The notes below the pieces were generated by a model, which was given only the letters and a program-made list of their open reading frames with translations, was not told the DNA's origin and searched no databases. DNA of 45,946 nucleotides. Source: an uncultured Synechococcaceae cyanobacterium (GTDB lineage Bacteria; Cyanobacteriota; Cyanobacteriia; PCC-6307; Cyanobiaceae). Shown here one piece after another: positions 26,543 to 36,394 of the stretch (within the stretch, counting starts at the first letter, position 1; each line of letters begins with the position of its first letter). Location of the stretch: NCBI GenBank assembly GCA_902573335.1, contig CACGJI010000002.1, positions 1-45,946 of the forward strand, read 5' to 3'. A program made the translations under genes and the position numbers.

Positions 26543-27103
26543 ATGGGCAAATTTTCTGATAAGTATGATTTAAATAAAGCAAAATTGTTAAAACAGTTAA
26601 TTGAAAAATCATACAAGAAAGGAAACTTCACTTTATCTTCAGGAAAAAAAAGTATTCATTACTTGAACTGTAAACCAGTTTCATTAAATGGTGAAGGCTT
26701 AAATTTAATAAGTGATTTATTTTTAGAATTAAAAGACTCAAGGTCAAAAGCTGTAGCAGGATTGACATTAGGTGCAGACCCTATAGTAAGTGGATTAATT
26801 GTCAAAGCAGCTTTGCATGGCCTAGAACTTGATGGTTTAATAATTCGGAAAGAAATCAAAAAATACGGCACCAAGGCTGGAATAGAGGGCGCAACATTAG
26901 AAGAAGGAACTTTGGTAACTGTTTTAGAGGATGTGGTTACAACTGCTGGTTCAGTGATAAAAGCTATAAAAAAGTTACGCGAAAATAATTATGTTGTTGA
27001 AGAAGTTTTGTCTATAGTTGATAGGCAAGAAGGTGGATTAAAAGCCCTTGAATATGAAAATGTTAAATTAAAAAGTCTTTTTACAATAAAAGACTTTTTA
27101 TAA
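26543..27103 (+). CDS. pyrE: Orotate phosphoribosyltransferase (PyrE)
   Basis: Converts orotate and PRPP to orotidine 5'-phosphate in pyrimidine synthesis. A 186-residue protein with the family's [43 protein letters not shown] and the PRPP loop [14 protein letters not shown]. Length is slightly short but complete for the family. The YgfZ-like gene follows ten bases later and is probably cotranscribed. A weak terminator-like hairpin lies in the leader. Confidence 0.96.
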   Translation: MGKFSDKYDLNKAKLLKQLIEKSYKKGNFTLSSGKKSIHYLNCKPVSLNGEGLNLISDLFLELKDSRSKAVAGLTLGADPIVSGLIVKAALHGLELDGLIIRKEIKKYGTKAGIEGATLEEGTLVTVLEDVVTTAGSVIKAIKKLRENNYVVEEVLSIVDRQEGGLKALEYENVKLKSLFTIKDFL

Positions 27104-27113
27104 TTATTTCAAA

Positions 27114-27950
27114 ATGCAAGATATAAAAAAAAAGTTTTGGCTTGAAAAATTTGATTGTTTTTCTATTACTGGAAAAGATGCCAGAAAATTTTTAAATGGA
27201 ATAACAACTGGTAATATTCTCGATTCAGAAAAAAAAGTTATCAAAACTTGTTGGTTAACTCCAAATGGAGTTCTAAGGTCATTAATTGAAATTACTTTTT
27301 TAGAAAGAAACTTAGAAGTAATTATCTTGGCGGGTAACACTGATGAAATAATTGATTACTTTAATCAAATTATTTTTCCAGCGGACGATGTACTTCTAAG
27401 TGAACCTTTCTTGATATATAGAATTCAGGAAATTGATGAATCTAGTTCATGGAGAACTTACCAGCCTATTTTCTTCAAAACAGAAGATAAAGAATTTGAA
27501 ATATATAAAAATAAACTCAATTTACTAAATCCCAATGATTTAAAACTTTGGAAGATTAATCAGGCAATACCCTCATTAGAAATGGAAATAAACGGAAAAA
27601 ATAATCCTCTTGAGCTTGGATTACAAGACCTTATAAATTTTAATAAAGGTTGTTATTTAGGACAAGAAACAATGTCAAAAATAAAAAATGTTTCTTCTTT
27701 AAAACAGGAAATAAGAATTTGGCAATCCTTTGAATCTAATTTAAATTTAGACGTTGAAGATAAAAATTTATATATAGATTCTGCCAAAGGTATTTCTGTA
27801 GGCAAAATCACTAGTTTTTTTAAATCAGATTCTCAAATAAAAGGTTTAGCAATGATAAAAAGAAAGTATTTAAAGGAAGGAAGTTATTTTTATTCAGAAA
27901 TTTTTGGAAAAATTATTATTAATAAATCTGTAGGATCAATTTTTCTTTAA
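27114..27950 (+). CDS. YgfZ/IBA57-like folate-binding protein (Fe-S cluster repair)
   Basis: A 278-residue protein of the GcvT-related family. The diagnostic YgfZ motif K-G-C-Y-x-G-Q-E is present near residue 175 as NKGCYLGQETMSKI. The N-terminal block LEKFDCFSITGKDARKFLNGITTGNI is the usual family opening. YgfZ and IBA57 proteins use tetrahydrofolate to support assembly or repair of Fe-S enzymes, including radical-SAM proteins. The aminomethyltransferase residues of true GcvT are not evident. It follows pyrE by ten bases and overlaps the next gene tail-to-tail by 15 bases. Confidence 0.9.
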   Translation: MQDIKKKFWLEKFDCFSITGKDARKFLNGITTGNILDSEKKVIKTCWLTPNGVLRSLIEITFLERNLEVIILAGNTDEIIDYFNQIIFPADDVLLSEPFLIYRIQEIDESSSWRTYQPIFFKTEDKEFEIYKNKLNLLNPNDLKLWKINQAIPSLEMEINGKNNPLELGLQDLINFNKGCYLGQETMSKIKNVSSLKQEIRIWQSFESNLNLDVEDKNLYIDSAKGISVGKITSFFKSDSQIKGLAMIKRKYLKEGSYFYSEIFGKIIINKSVGSIFL

Positions 27951-29354
27951 TTGATTTTTGATTAAATATTCTGCAATTTGTAGAGTAGCCAAACAATCAT
28001 CTTTGTTATATTGGATAATTTTTTTTAAAAATATTTCGTTTTCTGTAATTTGATATTGAATCCACCAATAAAGGGCTTTCGAGCCACTTACATTTTTCTG
28101 CATCCATTCAAATCCAAGCCAATTAGAAACAGTTTTTAAGCCATAGTTTTTTAGTGGTAATATCCAAGACTTTCGTATTAAGTTATGTAAGTCTATAAAT
28201 CTTGAGGCAAGTGAATCAATTTCTTCAAAATTAAAATTTAGGTTTTTAGCAATATTAATTATTGCTATCTTTTCAGTTTCTCCATAATGTAAAACTGGCC
28301 ATTCCTTCTGTGAAAAAAGTATTTCCATAATCTTCTTGTAAGATTCTTCTTTATTATTTTTGAGATTTAAAATTGGTTCATAAATAAGATTTTCTTTTTT
28401 TGTAAACAAATTATTTATTTTTAAAAAACCATATAAAAAGTCATGCTTATTATCTGGATTTGACTCAATATCAAATATGTAAAATCCCGAACATGTTTTT
28501 TCTAGTAGATCGTTAGTATCATTTTTATTGGAAACGTAATATGGTTCGCCAGAAATATAAGCTTGTGCTTGCTTTATAAATACGGACGCTTTTTCATACT
28601 TTTGATCGTTGAATTTAGATAATTTCTCTCCAAGTTGTTTTTCGCTATACGAAGCTAATTTTTGGGTATCAGATATTCCATTTGTTATGAGTAATGAGGC
28701 TGTTTTGGATCCTATTCCATCTATATCTGTTAGATATCCATTCTCTTTTGCCTCTTTGTCACAAAATTTTTGCCATGAACAAATAGTACATTTTTTTCTA
28801 TCTTGAGTTATTTCTGGCATAAATCCCTCCAAGCATTCATTCAAACTTAATAAAACATTCAAAACTTTTTTTCTTAATTTTTTATTTAAATTAATTTCTT
28901 CAACATTAACTTTTTTATCAAAACTTGAAATTACTAATCCTTTCTCAATTTTAGATTCTTGAAAAGATTCCAACAGCATAGAACTAAAAGCTAAGTCGAA
29001 TAAATGTTCTTTAGTGGTTTTGTGACCTAACTTATAAACAACAGGTAAATATTTATATTGTCCCCATTTACTTTTACCTCTAGTCTTTAAAAGTAATTGT
29101 GGACGTATCTCTGCGTTAATATTTTGGAACAGATTCCCTTTAACTTTTAATCCAATTACCCCTTGATAACCATTTTTACAGGCTTTTAATCCTGTATATA
29201 TTTCACTATTACAAAATTCAGAGAAAATTTGAAACTGATTAATTTTATCTATAGCTTTATGGGGAGACCAAACTTCATAAGATTTTTTACCCTTAAAATC
29301 TAGCCATGCTTTTCTTTTGCATCTTGTAAAACTTTTTAAATGAAGAGAATTCAA
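27936..29354 (-). CDS. TM0106-type putative nuclease: RecB-like domain with Fe-S cysteines plus DEDD exonuclease domain
   Basis: A 472-residue protein. Residues 1-200 form a RecB/Cas4-like region with Cys12 and C189-x2-C192-x5-C198, the four-Cys arrangement that binds a 4Fe-4S cluster in Cas4 and AddB. The expected acidic DxK motif reads PVVYK, so this nuclease site may be dead. Residues 205-235 (DIDGIGSKTASLLITNGI) are a helix-hairpin-helix. From about 290 an RNase-H-like DEDD exonuclease follows: YIFDIES, HYGETE, NYGLKTVSNWLGF and YNKDDCLAT. Likely a DNA repair nuclease; no CRISPR genes are near. The function is not established for the family. Confidence 0.84.
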   Translation of the reverse strand: MNSLHLKSFTRCKRKAWLDFKGKKSYEVWSPHKAIDKINQFQIFSEFCNSEIYTGLKACKNGYQGVIGLKVKGNLFQNINAEIRPQLLLKTRGKSKWGQYKYLPVVYKLGHKTTKEHLFDLAFSSMLLESFQESKIEKGLVISSFDKKVNVEEINLNKKLRKKVLNVLLSLNECLEGFMPEITQDRKKCTICSWQKFCDKEAKENGYLTDIDGIGSKTASLLITNGISDTQKLASYSEKQLGEKLSKFNDQKYEKASVFIKQAQAYISGEPYYVSNKNDTNDLLEKTCSGFYIFDIESNPDNKHDFLYGFLKINNLFTKKENLIYEPILNLKNNKEESYKKIMEILFSQKEWPVLHYGETEKIAIINIAKNLNFNFEEIDSLASRFIDLHNLIRKSWILPLKNYGLKTVSNWLGFEWMQKNVSGSKALYWWIQYQITENEIFLKKIIQYNKDDCLATLQIAEYLIKNQLKKN

Positions 29355-29434
29355 ATTATTTTTTAAGGGCGGTTTTAAAATTTACTCATATAAATTATTA
29401 TAGATAATTAAAAGAAATCAAGGAAATTTTAAAT

Positions 29435-30889
29435 TTGACAGCTGATAAATTACATAAGATAAAATTTGGAACTGATGGGTGGAGAGGAATTATTGGATTT
29501 GATTTTAATTTATCCAATCTTTCAAGAGTTGTTGTTGCTGCATGCCAGGAGTTGCATTATCAATACTATAAAGAAGTTAATTCAAAGAAAATTATTATTG
29601 GATATGATCGTAGATTTATGGCTTGTGAATTTGCCAAGCAAATAGTGCCGTTTGTAAGAGGATGTGGTTTCGAACCGATCTTATCTAATAGCTTTGTTAC
29701 AACACCCTCTTGTAGTTTCTATGCCAAAGAAGTCGGTTGTCTTGGTGCGTTAGTAATTACAGCAAGTCATAATCCATATAATTGGCTAGGTCTGAAAATA
29801 AAAAGCTTTAATGGATGTTCTGTTGACGAATCTTTTACAAGTGAAATTGAAAAAAGATTAATGCTTGGAAATTCAATTGAAAAAATAGATGGTGTTAATC
29901 AATTGGTGGATATTAAGAAATTTCATTTAGAAGGAATTAAATCCCTTTTTGATATTGAATTTATTTCGAATAGATTGAAAAAAATGAAATTGAGAATTTT
30001 TGTAGATTCTATGCATGGTTCAGCTGCTAATTGTATGGCTGAGATTTTTGCTTCTTATGATTTAGAAGTTATTTCAGAAATCAGGAAAGATGCTGATCCT
30101 TTTTTTGGAGGAAAACCTCCTGAACCTCTTTTAAATTATGTAGATGATCTAAATCAAATACTACTGAAAAATTCAACAAATGAAGTGAAAACTCTAGGAA
30201 TTATATTTGATGGTGATGGTGATAGAATTGCGGCAATTGATGAAAAAGGAAGATACTCTAGTACTCAAGATTTACTCCCATACTTTATTAGCTATTTGGG
30301 CAAAATTAAAAATAATTCTTATCCAGTTTTAAAGACTGTTAGTGGTTCAGATATTATTAAAAATATATCAGAGAGTCAAAATAGAGATGTTTTTGAACTT
30401 CCAGTTGGCTTTAAATATATTGCTAAGAAAATGATTAAAGAGAAAATATTTATTGGTGGAGAGGAATCTGGGGGAGTTGGTTTTGGTGACTTTATGCCTG
30501 AAAGAGATGCTCTATATGCTGCGATGGTTTTATTAAATGGAATTGCTGAAAAATCTCAATATTTATATGAAACCTTAGATGAAATTCAAAAAGATTTTGG
30601 GCCAAGTTTTTATAAAAGAATTGATATTAAATTTCCAAATCAGTCAGAAAAAAATAACGTAAAAGAATTTATCATAGATAATATTCCTGAAAATATTAAT
30701 AATCACAAGTTAAAAAGTATCTCAAAGATTGATGGAATAAAGTTGAGAATTGATAAAAATTTTTGGCTTCTTTTTAGGTTTTCAGGAACTGAACCTCTTT
30801 TAAGGTTATATTGTGAAGCACCAAAAGAATCTTATTTAGATGAGCTATTAGAGTGGGGTCAAGTATTTATAAATTTTGCAGGAAAATAA
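29435..30889 (+). CDS. Phosphohexomutase (phosphoglucomutase/phosphomannomutase family)
   Basis: A 484-residue alpha-D-phosphohexomutase, interconverting hexose 1- and 6-phosphates for glycogen, nucleotide-sugar and envelope synthesis. All four domain signatures are visible: the phosphoserine loop ITASHNPYNW, metal loop FDGDGDRIA, sugar loop GGEESGGVGFGDF and phosphate loop RFSGTEPLLRLYCEA. It opens KIKFGTDGWRG. The start is TTG, supported by AAGGAA about ten bases upstream and by lack of an ATG before the conserved block. rdgB begins two bases after its stop. Glucose versus mannose specificity cannot be called. Confidence 0.94.
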   Translation: MTADKLHKIKFGTDGWRGIIGFDFNLSNLSRVVVAACQELHYQYYKEVNSKKIIIGYDRRFMACEFAKQIVPFVRGCGFEPILSNSFVTTPSCSFYAKEVGCLGALVITASHNPYNWLGLKIKSFNGCSVDESFTSEIEKRLMLGNSIEKIDGVNQLVDIKKFHLEGIKSLFDIEFISNRLKKMKLRIFVDSMHGSAANCMAEIFASYDLEVISEIRKDADPFFGGKPPEPLLNYVDDLNQILLKNSTNEVKTLGIIFDGDGDRIAAIDEKGRYSSTQDLLPYFISYLGKIKNNSYPVLKTVSGSDIIKNISESQNRDVFELPVGFKYIAKKMIKEKIFIGGEESGGVGFGDFMPERDALYAAMVLLNGIAEKSQYLYETLDEIQKDFGPSFYKRIDIKFPNQSEKNNVKEFIIDNIPENINNHKLKSISKIDGIKLRIDKNFWLLFRFSGTEPLLRLYCEAPKESYLDELLEWGQVFINFAGK

Positions 30890-30891
30890 GG

Positions 30892-31467
30892 ATGAAAAAT
30901 TTATATTTAGCGAGTAAGAATAAAGGTAAAATTGAAGAATATAAGAAATTGCTGGCTGGAGTTAATTTTAAATTATTACTCCAGCCAGAATCATTAGAAG
31001 TTGAAGAAGATGGACTGACATTTAGAGATAATGCAATTAAAAAAGCGAGTGAAGTTTCGAGAAAAACAAATAATTTCTCAATAGCAGATGATTCAGGAAT
31101 TTGTATTGAAGCACTAGATGGTAAGCCTGGCATTTACTCATCTAGATATGCAGAAAATGATCAGAAGAGAATTGAACGAGTTTTAAAAGAACTTGATGGA
31201 GTTAAAAATAGAAGTGCTTTCTTTATTGCCAATATTTGTGTTTGTTCCCCAAATGGTGAAGTGATTATTGAATCTGAGGCCAAATGTCATGGCAATATTA
31301 TTTTAACCCCGAGAGGAAAAGGTGGTTTTGGGTATGACCCAATTTTTGAGGAGAGTTCTACCAGATTAACTTTTGCAGAAATGAATAATGATATTAAAGA
31401 CTCTTGTAGTCATAGAGGTAAGGCATTAAAAAAAATTATTCCAGATTTAATTGAAATTTTTTCTTAA
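30892..31467 (+). CDS. rdgB: Non-canonical purine NTP pyrophosphatase (RdgB/HAM1)
   Basis: Hydrolyses ITP, dITP and XTP to keep deaminated purines out of DNA and RNA. The real start is the ATG at 30892, giving MKNLYLASKNKGKIEEYKKL, a 191-residue protein of standard size; the ORF-track start at 30853 lies inside the mutase gene. Motifs: ASKNKGKIEE (substrate), ADDSGICIEALDGKPGIYSSRYA (catalytic Asp), GGFGYDPIF and SHRGKAL. It is coupled to the mutase gene by a two-base gap, with AAGGATG just at the junction, and converges with the carotenoid oxygenase two bases on. Confidence 0.95.
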   Translation: MKNLYLASKNKGKIEEYKKLLAGVNFKLLLQPESLEVEEDGLTFRDNAIKKASEVSRKTNNFSIADDSGICIEALDGKPGIYSSRYAENDQKRIERVLKELDGVKNRSAFFIANICVCSPNGEVIIESEAKCHGNIILTPRGKGGFGYDPIFEESSTRLTFAEMNNDIKDSCSHRGKALKKIIPDLIEIFS

Positions 31468-31469
31468 AT

Positions 31470-32987
31470 TCAATTAACCCAAGATCCATGCAGGCCATGA
31501 GGAATTGAAATGGGTAATTCATAAACAGCTAATTCTTTTAAGTCTTTTGAGTCTAATATCACTAAATCGCTTCCTCTTCTTTCTCCATTCCATAGAATTA
31601 TAAATAAAAATCCCTCATCTTCTTTTGAAGAGTTTTCTAATGGAACCATAATTGGTTCACTTACGAATCCGCTTGGACCTGCTGACCAAGAAATCTCTTC
31701 TTTAGAAGTTAAATTTATTTTTTTTATTGCTTGCAGTGGAGCGTTACCAAGCTTTTGAGATGTGCTTGCCATCCAACTAAAAGTTGCTGTTAATCCTAAA
31801 AACTTAGGATTAACAATAGCAAATTCACAACATTGTTCACTTAAAGTTTCAAGTTCACTAGTTTTTTTCTTTAGATCGATAATTGATCTTTTTAGTTTTC
31901 CTTCTGGATATTTATCAAAATCAATATCCCTAAAATTCTCGTCTGGACCAACTGATGGGAAATCATCATAAAAAATACTATCTAAAATGATTTTGGAATC
32001 TTTTTCAAATGCATTTACATGATGAAAAACGAATCCTTCTGGAGCATCTATTGTTAATGGTGGCTGACCTCTAAATAATCCACTTTCTCTGGGGATGATA
32101 AAAAACTTTGCCTTTTTATTTGGGTTTGACTTTAGACATTGTGCTGCTCCTCTTTGACCTATTACAAATGGAAGAGGATTGAAATCAATAGCATTCTGTA
32201 AAAATATTGCCCAATTAGTTGTAATTGCGAAATCATGAAGGAATGCAAAGCCATTAAATGTATCTTTTCTGTCAAAAATGAGCTCTCCAGAATTTGTACC
32301 AGCATTATTAAATTCCATTAATCTAATGGTACTTTTTGGTCCGGTTTGTACTCCAAACGTGACTAAAAGTTCTGAAGATGCATTTGAGTTTAGGTCTGTT
32401 TTTGGATGGGCACTGAATGCTTCGTTAGGCTTGAGTACCCCTTTTAATGTTGTTAAACCTATAGTGTCAAGGCTATCAGGATCCATTGCATGTGGACCGG
32501 CTGCCTCCCATAATGCGAGAATTTCATCTCCTAATCTAACGACATGAGTATTAGCTATATTCTTAAATTTTAGATCTAATGCATTATTTAAAATTCCTCC
32601 ATTTTTTTGTGTCCCAAAAACACCTCTATAAACAAATTTATTTATTTTTTCCTCTTCCAAATAGCCTTTAGTTTTAACAAATCTATTTGTTAAGAACGGC
32701 TGACCATTTTCGAACTTTATGGATGTGATCATTCCATCACCGTCAAATGGATGATGAACCCATTGTCCACCTCTTTCTAATATTCCTGGTCCATTTCTTA
32801 ATAATGTTCCATTTAAATTTTTAATATTATTACCTTTGCTAATTTTTAGAGGATCCTTAGTTAGCTCCTTTTCTACATTTTGATACGCACTTGACCAATC
32901 TTCTTTATTAAAACTTTTAATTTTATTAATTTTTTTATCTTGTAAATTAGTCATAACAAAATAGTTACTATTATCTATCTTCGCCAA
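31470..32987 (-). CDS. Carotenoid cleavage oxygenase (RPE65/CCD family)
   Basis: A 505-residue seven-bladed propeller oxygenase that cleaves carotenoids or apocarotenoids using Fe(II) held by four His. Blocks seen: LNGTLLRNGPGILERGGQWVHHPFDGDG, AFSAHPKTD, FLHDFAIT, VFHHVNAFE and the C-terminal SIPHGLHGSWV, supplying the His ligands. Product is unknown; retinal or apocarotenal are possible. I see no rhodopsin gene here to pair with it. ATG at 32954 (MTNLQDKK) is an alternative start. It converges with rdgB with a two-base gap, and hisB lies 40 bases upstream on the same strand. Confidence 0.92.
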   Translation of the reverse strand: MAKIDNSNYFVMTNLQDKKINKIKSFNKEDWSSAYQNVEKELTKDPLKISKGNNIKNLNGTLLRNGPGILERGGQWVHHPFDGDGMITSIKFENGQPFLTNRFVKTKGYLEEEKINKFVYRGVFGTQKNGGILNNALDLKFKNIANTHVVRLGDEILALWEAAGPHAMDPDSLDTIGLTTLKGVLKPNEAFSAHPKTDLNSNASSELLVTFGVQTGPKSTIRLMEFNNAGTNSGELIFDRKDTFNGFAFLHDFAITTNWAIFLQNAIDFNPLPFVIGQRGAAQCLKSNPNKKAKFFIIPRESGLFRGQPPLTIDAPEGFVFHHVNAFEKDSKIILDSIFYDDFPSVGPDENFRDIDFDKYPEGKLKRSIIDLKKKTSELETLSEQCCEFAIVNPKFLGLTATFSWMASTSQKLGNAPLQAIKKINLTSKEEISWSAGPSGFVSEPIMVPLENSSKEDEGFLFIILWNGERRGSDLVILDSKDLKELAVYELPISIPHGLHGSWVN

Positions 32988-33027
32988 AAATCAACTGAAT
33001 TGTGGCTGATTCTAAAAAATTCCTATT

Positions 33028-33633
33028 TTATTGATTTTCTAGCATTCCTTTACTGCTTGGAATTGAATCAGATCTTCTTAGGTCTATTTCGGTAGCCATT
33101 CTCATCGCTCGTGAAAAAGCTTTAAAGCAAGCCTCAACTATGTGATGTGAATTACTACCTCTTATTTGGTTAATATGCAGAGTAATACCGCTGTTATTTA
33201 CAAATGCAATAAAAAACTCTTTTACTAGTTCAGTATCATAATTTCCTATTTTGGGAGCTTTTAATTGAAGATCATAAGATAGATGTGGTCTACCAGAACA
33301 GTCTAAAGTAACTTGAACTAATGCTTCATCTAATGGGGCAAAGAAATGTCCAAATCTGTTTATTCCTTTTCTTTCTCCCAAGGCTTTTGAAAATGCTTTG
33401 CCTAATGCGATTCCTACATCTTCATTTGTATGATGATCATCAATATGGGTATCTCCAATTGCTTTTATTTTTAAATCGAATAAACCATGACTGGATATTT
33501 GATGAAGCATATGATCTAAGAATGGTATGCCGGTTTCAATCACGGAAATCCCATTTCCATCTAAGTTTACAAATACAGAAATATCTGTTTCATTCGTTTT
33601 TCTTTTTATTTCAGATTGCCTTAGAGATAACAT
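33028..33633 (-). CDS. hisB: Imidazoleglycerol-phosphate dehydratase (HisB)
   Basis: Sixth step of histidine synthesis. The 201-residue monofunctional form carries the duplicated manganese-binding motifs [13 protein letters not shown] / [14 protein letters not shown] and GRPHLSYDL / [19 protein letters not shown]. Complete. It starts 21 bases after the fabI stop on the same strand, so fabI-hisB is probably an operon joining fatty-acid and histidine genes for compactness, not shared function. Confidence 0.98.
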   Translation of the reverse strand: MLSLRQSEIKRKTNETDISVFVNLDGNGISVIETGIPFLDHMLHQISSHGLFDLKIKAIGDTHIDDHHTNEDVGIALGKAFSKALGERKGINRFGHFFAPLDEALVQVTLDCSGRPHLSYDLQLKAPKIGNYDTELVKEFFIAFVNNSGITLHINQIRGSNSHHIVEACFKAFSRAMRMATEIDLRRSDSIPSSKGMLENQ

Positions 33634-33654
33634 TTTTATGCAAAAAAACTTAGT

Positions 33655-34437
33655 TTACATTCCATTAATGCAGTAACCTGCATCAACATAAATTGTTTGG
33701 CCTGAAATGCCGCTAGAGAGATCACTTAATAAAAAAGCAGCAGTATTGCCTACTTCTGTTTGAGTGACTGTTCTGCGTAAAGGAGCCTTTTCTTCAACAT
33801 TGTGAATCATATCTAAAATGCCACCTATAGCAGAACTAGCAAGTGTTCTTATAGGCCCAGCACTTATTGCATTAACTCTGACTTGCTTTTCGGGCCCAAG
33901 TTCTGCAGAAAGATATCTTACTGAAGCTTCTAAAGCTGCTTTTGCAACTCCCATCACGTTGTAGTTAGGAATAGCCCTCTCTGATCCTAAATAAGTCAGT
34001 GATACAACGCCAGCACCATCACTAAAAAGTGGCTTTGCTGCTTTGCATAAAGGTGCTAATGAATAGGCACTTATATTAAGAGCCCTATCAAAACCCTCTG
34101 AAGTGGTAGCACTATAATCTCCAATCAATTCGTCGCGTCCTGCAAATGCTAAGCAGTGAACTAATCCATCAATTTGCCCCCAATTGTTTTTTATATTTTT
34201 AAAGATCTCTTCAATTTGAGCTGGATTTTGAACATCAAGAGGCAAAAATAACGATGGGTTTAACGGTTCAGTTAGTTCTCTAACTTTAGATTCGAATCTT
34301 CCCTTATCATCAGGCAAATATGTGATTCCAAGTTCTGCGCCAGCTTTTGACAGTTGTTGAGCAATACCCCATGCTATTGAACGATTATTGGCAATTCCTG
34401 TAACAAGAATTTTTTTGCCAGTTAGATTTAGAAGCAT
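33655..34437 (-). CDS. fabI: Enoyl-[acyl-carrier-protein] reductase, NADH (FabI)
   Basis: Last reductive step of type II fatty-acid elongation. A 260-residue short-chain dehydrogenase variant: cofactor block VTGIANNRSIAWGIAQQL, LPLDVQNP, VHCLAFAGRDEL, catalytic Tyr and Lys in YLGSERAIPNYNVMGVAKAAL, and RVNAISAGPIRTLAS. The Y-x6-x-K spacing is that of FabI and not of FabG. Full length. Divergent from the redoxin gene with about 100 bases between. Confidence 0.98.
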   Translation of the reverse strand: MLLNLTGKKILVTGIANNRSIAWGIAQQLSKAGAELGITYLPDDKGRFESKVRELTEPLNPSLFLPLDVQNPAQIEEIFKNIKNNWGQIDGLVHCLAFAGRDELIGDYSATTSEGFDRALNISAYSLAPLCKAAKPLFSDGAGVVSLTYLGSERAIPNYNVMGVAKAALEASVRYLSAELGPEKQVRVNAISAGPIRTLASSAIGGILDMIHNVEEKAPLRRTVTQTEVGNTAAFLLSDLSSGISGQTIYVDAGYCINGM

Positions 34438-34542
34438 TTTGTTTATTATTTCTATTATTCTCCTATATAAAAGTACCTATCTTTACGGATTACTGCAAAA
34501 TATACAATAATTTTCAAATATTAAAGAATTTTTAACTTGAAC

Positions 34543-35136
34543 ATGGTCAGAACAAATTCTATGGTTTTGGAATTAGGTTTTCAATTACCTAATTTCCAAA
34601 TGCTAAATGCTAATTCTTCAAAAAATGAATATTTTAATTCTCATAATCTAGATAATCGGCATTTACTTTTAATGTTTATTTGTGCCCATTGCCCATTTGT
34701 TAAATATATTGAGAATCAAATTTTCACCTTAAGTAAAGAAATTGAAAATACAGTTCAAACAGTTGCAATCTCTAGTAATGATATTGTCACTCATCCTTCA
34801 GATTCTCCTAAAAATTTGAAATTACAAGCACAATCACAGGGATGGAGTTTTCCTTATCTTTATGATGGAAATCAAAATTTTGCTAAGGAATTAAAAGCGG
34901 CTTGCACCCCAGATTTTTATCTTTTTTCAAATGAAGGGGATGGTGCTTTTTTATTGTTTTATCATGGCCAATTAGACGATAGTAGACCAGGTAATAATAT
35001 CCCTCTGTCTGGAAAAGATTTGCGCTCTGCTGTAAAAGATTTGAATCAAGATAATTCTTATCCTTCAAATCAGATACCCTCTTTAGGTTGCAATATTAAA
35101 TGGACTCCCGGTAAAGAACCAAGTTGGTTTAAATGA
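34543..35136 (+). CDS. Thioredoxin-fold redoxin (peroxiredoxin-like family)
   Basis: A protein of about 197 residues with one thioredoxin fold. The active motif is FICAHCPFVKYIENQ (CxxC) near residue 50, followed by TVAISSNDIVTHPSDSP and the cis-Pro region ACTPDFYLF, then YHGQLDDSRPGNN. This pattern is that of soluble redoxin proteins related to AhpC/TSA, common in cyanobacteria with undefined partners. The ORF track starts at a TTG (34537); I prefer the ATG two codons later. No signal peptide. It stands alone between fabI and the aminotransferase. Confidence 0.85.
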   Translation: MVRTNSMVLELGFQLPNFQMLNANSSKNEYFNSHNLDNRHLLLMFICAHCPFVKYIENQIFTLSKEIENTVQTVAISSNDIVTHPSDSPKNLKLQAQSQGWSFPYLYDGNQNFAKELKAACTPDFYLFSNEGDGAFLLFYHGQLDDSRPGNNIPLSGKDLRSAVKDLNQDNSYPSNQIPSLGCNIKWTPGKEPSWFK

Positions 35137-35188
35137 ATTAAAATTTTTTTTACCCAAAGAAATATGGTTTAGGGTTAATATATTCACT

Positions 35189-36394
35189 ATGCAGATACCT
35201 CCATTTACTTTAAATAGGCAGTACCAAGAAATTGGCTCAGAAATCGAGAGTGAAGTTTCTAAAATTTTAAAAGGTGGTCAGTATATTGGAGGACAAGAAA
35301 TTACCAAATTTGAGGAGAGTTTTTCCAATCTGATTGGTGTTGAAAATACTATTGGATGTAATAGTGGAACTGATGCTTTAGTATTAGCTTTGCGCGCATT
35401 AGATATTGGTGTGGGTGATGAAGTTATTACTTCATCTTTTAGCTTTTTTGCGACTGCAGAGGCTATTAGTATAGTTGGTGCTAATCCTATTTTGGTAGAT
35501 ATAGATCCAGAAACTTATCTCATTAATACTGAACTAATAGAACAAGAAATAAATTCTAATACCAAGGCAATTATGCCAGTTCACCTATTTGGGAATGCAG
35601 TGAATATGACCTTAATAAAATCTTTGGCCAACAAATATGACTTAAAAGTAATCGAAGATTGTGCTCAGGCAACATGCACAATGTGGAAAAATTCCAAAGT
35701 TGGTAGTATCGGAGATATAGGTTGTTTTAGCTTTTTCCCTACTAAAAATTTAGGAGCTGCTGGAGATGGTGGAGCAGTAACAACTTCAGATCAGAAGATT
35801 GCCAAAAAAATTAGAGAACTGGCTGTTCATGGCAGCCCAATAAGATATCACCATACCCAAATTGGATATAACAGCAGACTTGATACCATTCAAGCTGCCA
35901 TATTAAACATTAAAATTAAATATATTTCTAAGTGGATTAATAATCGCCAAAAAATTGCTAAAAATTACCTTGATTTATTAGAAAAAAATCCATTTATTAG
36001 TTTTCCAAAAATTAGCTCTGATTCAATTTCCCATTCTTGGAATCAATTTGTCATCAAATTAAGAAACGATAAATATTTTTTAAATAAAGATTTTTTAAAT
36101 TTGTTTGATACTGACTGCAAAAAATACTATTCCTTAAGGAATTTAGTAAAACAACAACTTTTTGAAAAAGGTATTAATTCAATTATTTATTATCCAATTC
36201 CAATACACGCACAAATAGCTTACAAAAATAAAAATTTTTCTAGAACAAAACTTATAAATACAGAGAGAATTTGTACAGAAGTTCTAAGTCTTCCAATGTT
36301 TCCTGAAATTTCTTATGAAGAGCAAGTTTATGTAGCAGAAAATTTAAATAAAGTTTTAAAGAGCTGTATAGAGGAAATTCAAATTTCAGCATAA
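35189..36394 (+). CDS. DegT/DnrJ/EryC1/StrS-family PLP aminotransferase
   Basis: A 401-residue sugar aminotransferase that builds amino sugars on nucleotide-linked sugars for surface glycans. Seen: GCNSGTDALVLALRALDIG, EVITSSFSFFATAEAI, VHLFGNAVNM, VIEDCAQATC, the PLP lysine in FSFFPTKNLGAAGDGG, and HGSPIRYHHTQIGYNSRLDTIQAAIL. About 30 residues longer than many family members because of an insertion around 290-320 (NDKYFLNKDFLNLF). Could act with the Gfo/Idh oxidoreductase elsewhere in the window, though they are 10 kb apart. It overlaps phr tail-to-tail by 16 bases. Confidence 0.93.
   Translation: MQIPPFTLNRQYQEIGSEIESEVSKILKGGQYIGGQEITKFEESFSNLIGVENTIGCNSGTDALVLALRALDIGVGDEVITSSFSFFATAEAISIVGANPILVDIDPETYLINTELIEQEINSNTKAIMPVHLFGNAVNMTLIKSLANKYDLKVIEDCAQATCTMWKNSKVGSIGDIGCFSFFPTKNLGAAGDGGAVTTSDQKIAKKIRELAVHGSPIRYHHTQIGYNSRLDTIQAAILNIKIKYISKWINNRQKIAKNYLDLLEKNPFISFPKISSDSISHSWNQFVIKLRNDKYFLNKDFLNLFDTDCKKYYSLRNLVKQQLFEKGINSIIYYPIPIHAQIAYKNKNFSRTKLINTERICTEVLSLPMFPEISYEEQVYVAENLNKVLKSCIEEIQISA

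Noticed and set aside
27936-29354. Cas4 and a CRISPR system
   Set aside because: The Cas4-like cysteines belong to a TM0106-type protein; no cas1, cas2 or repeat array exists in the window.
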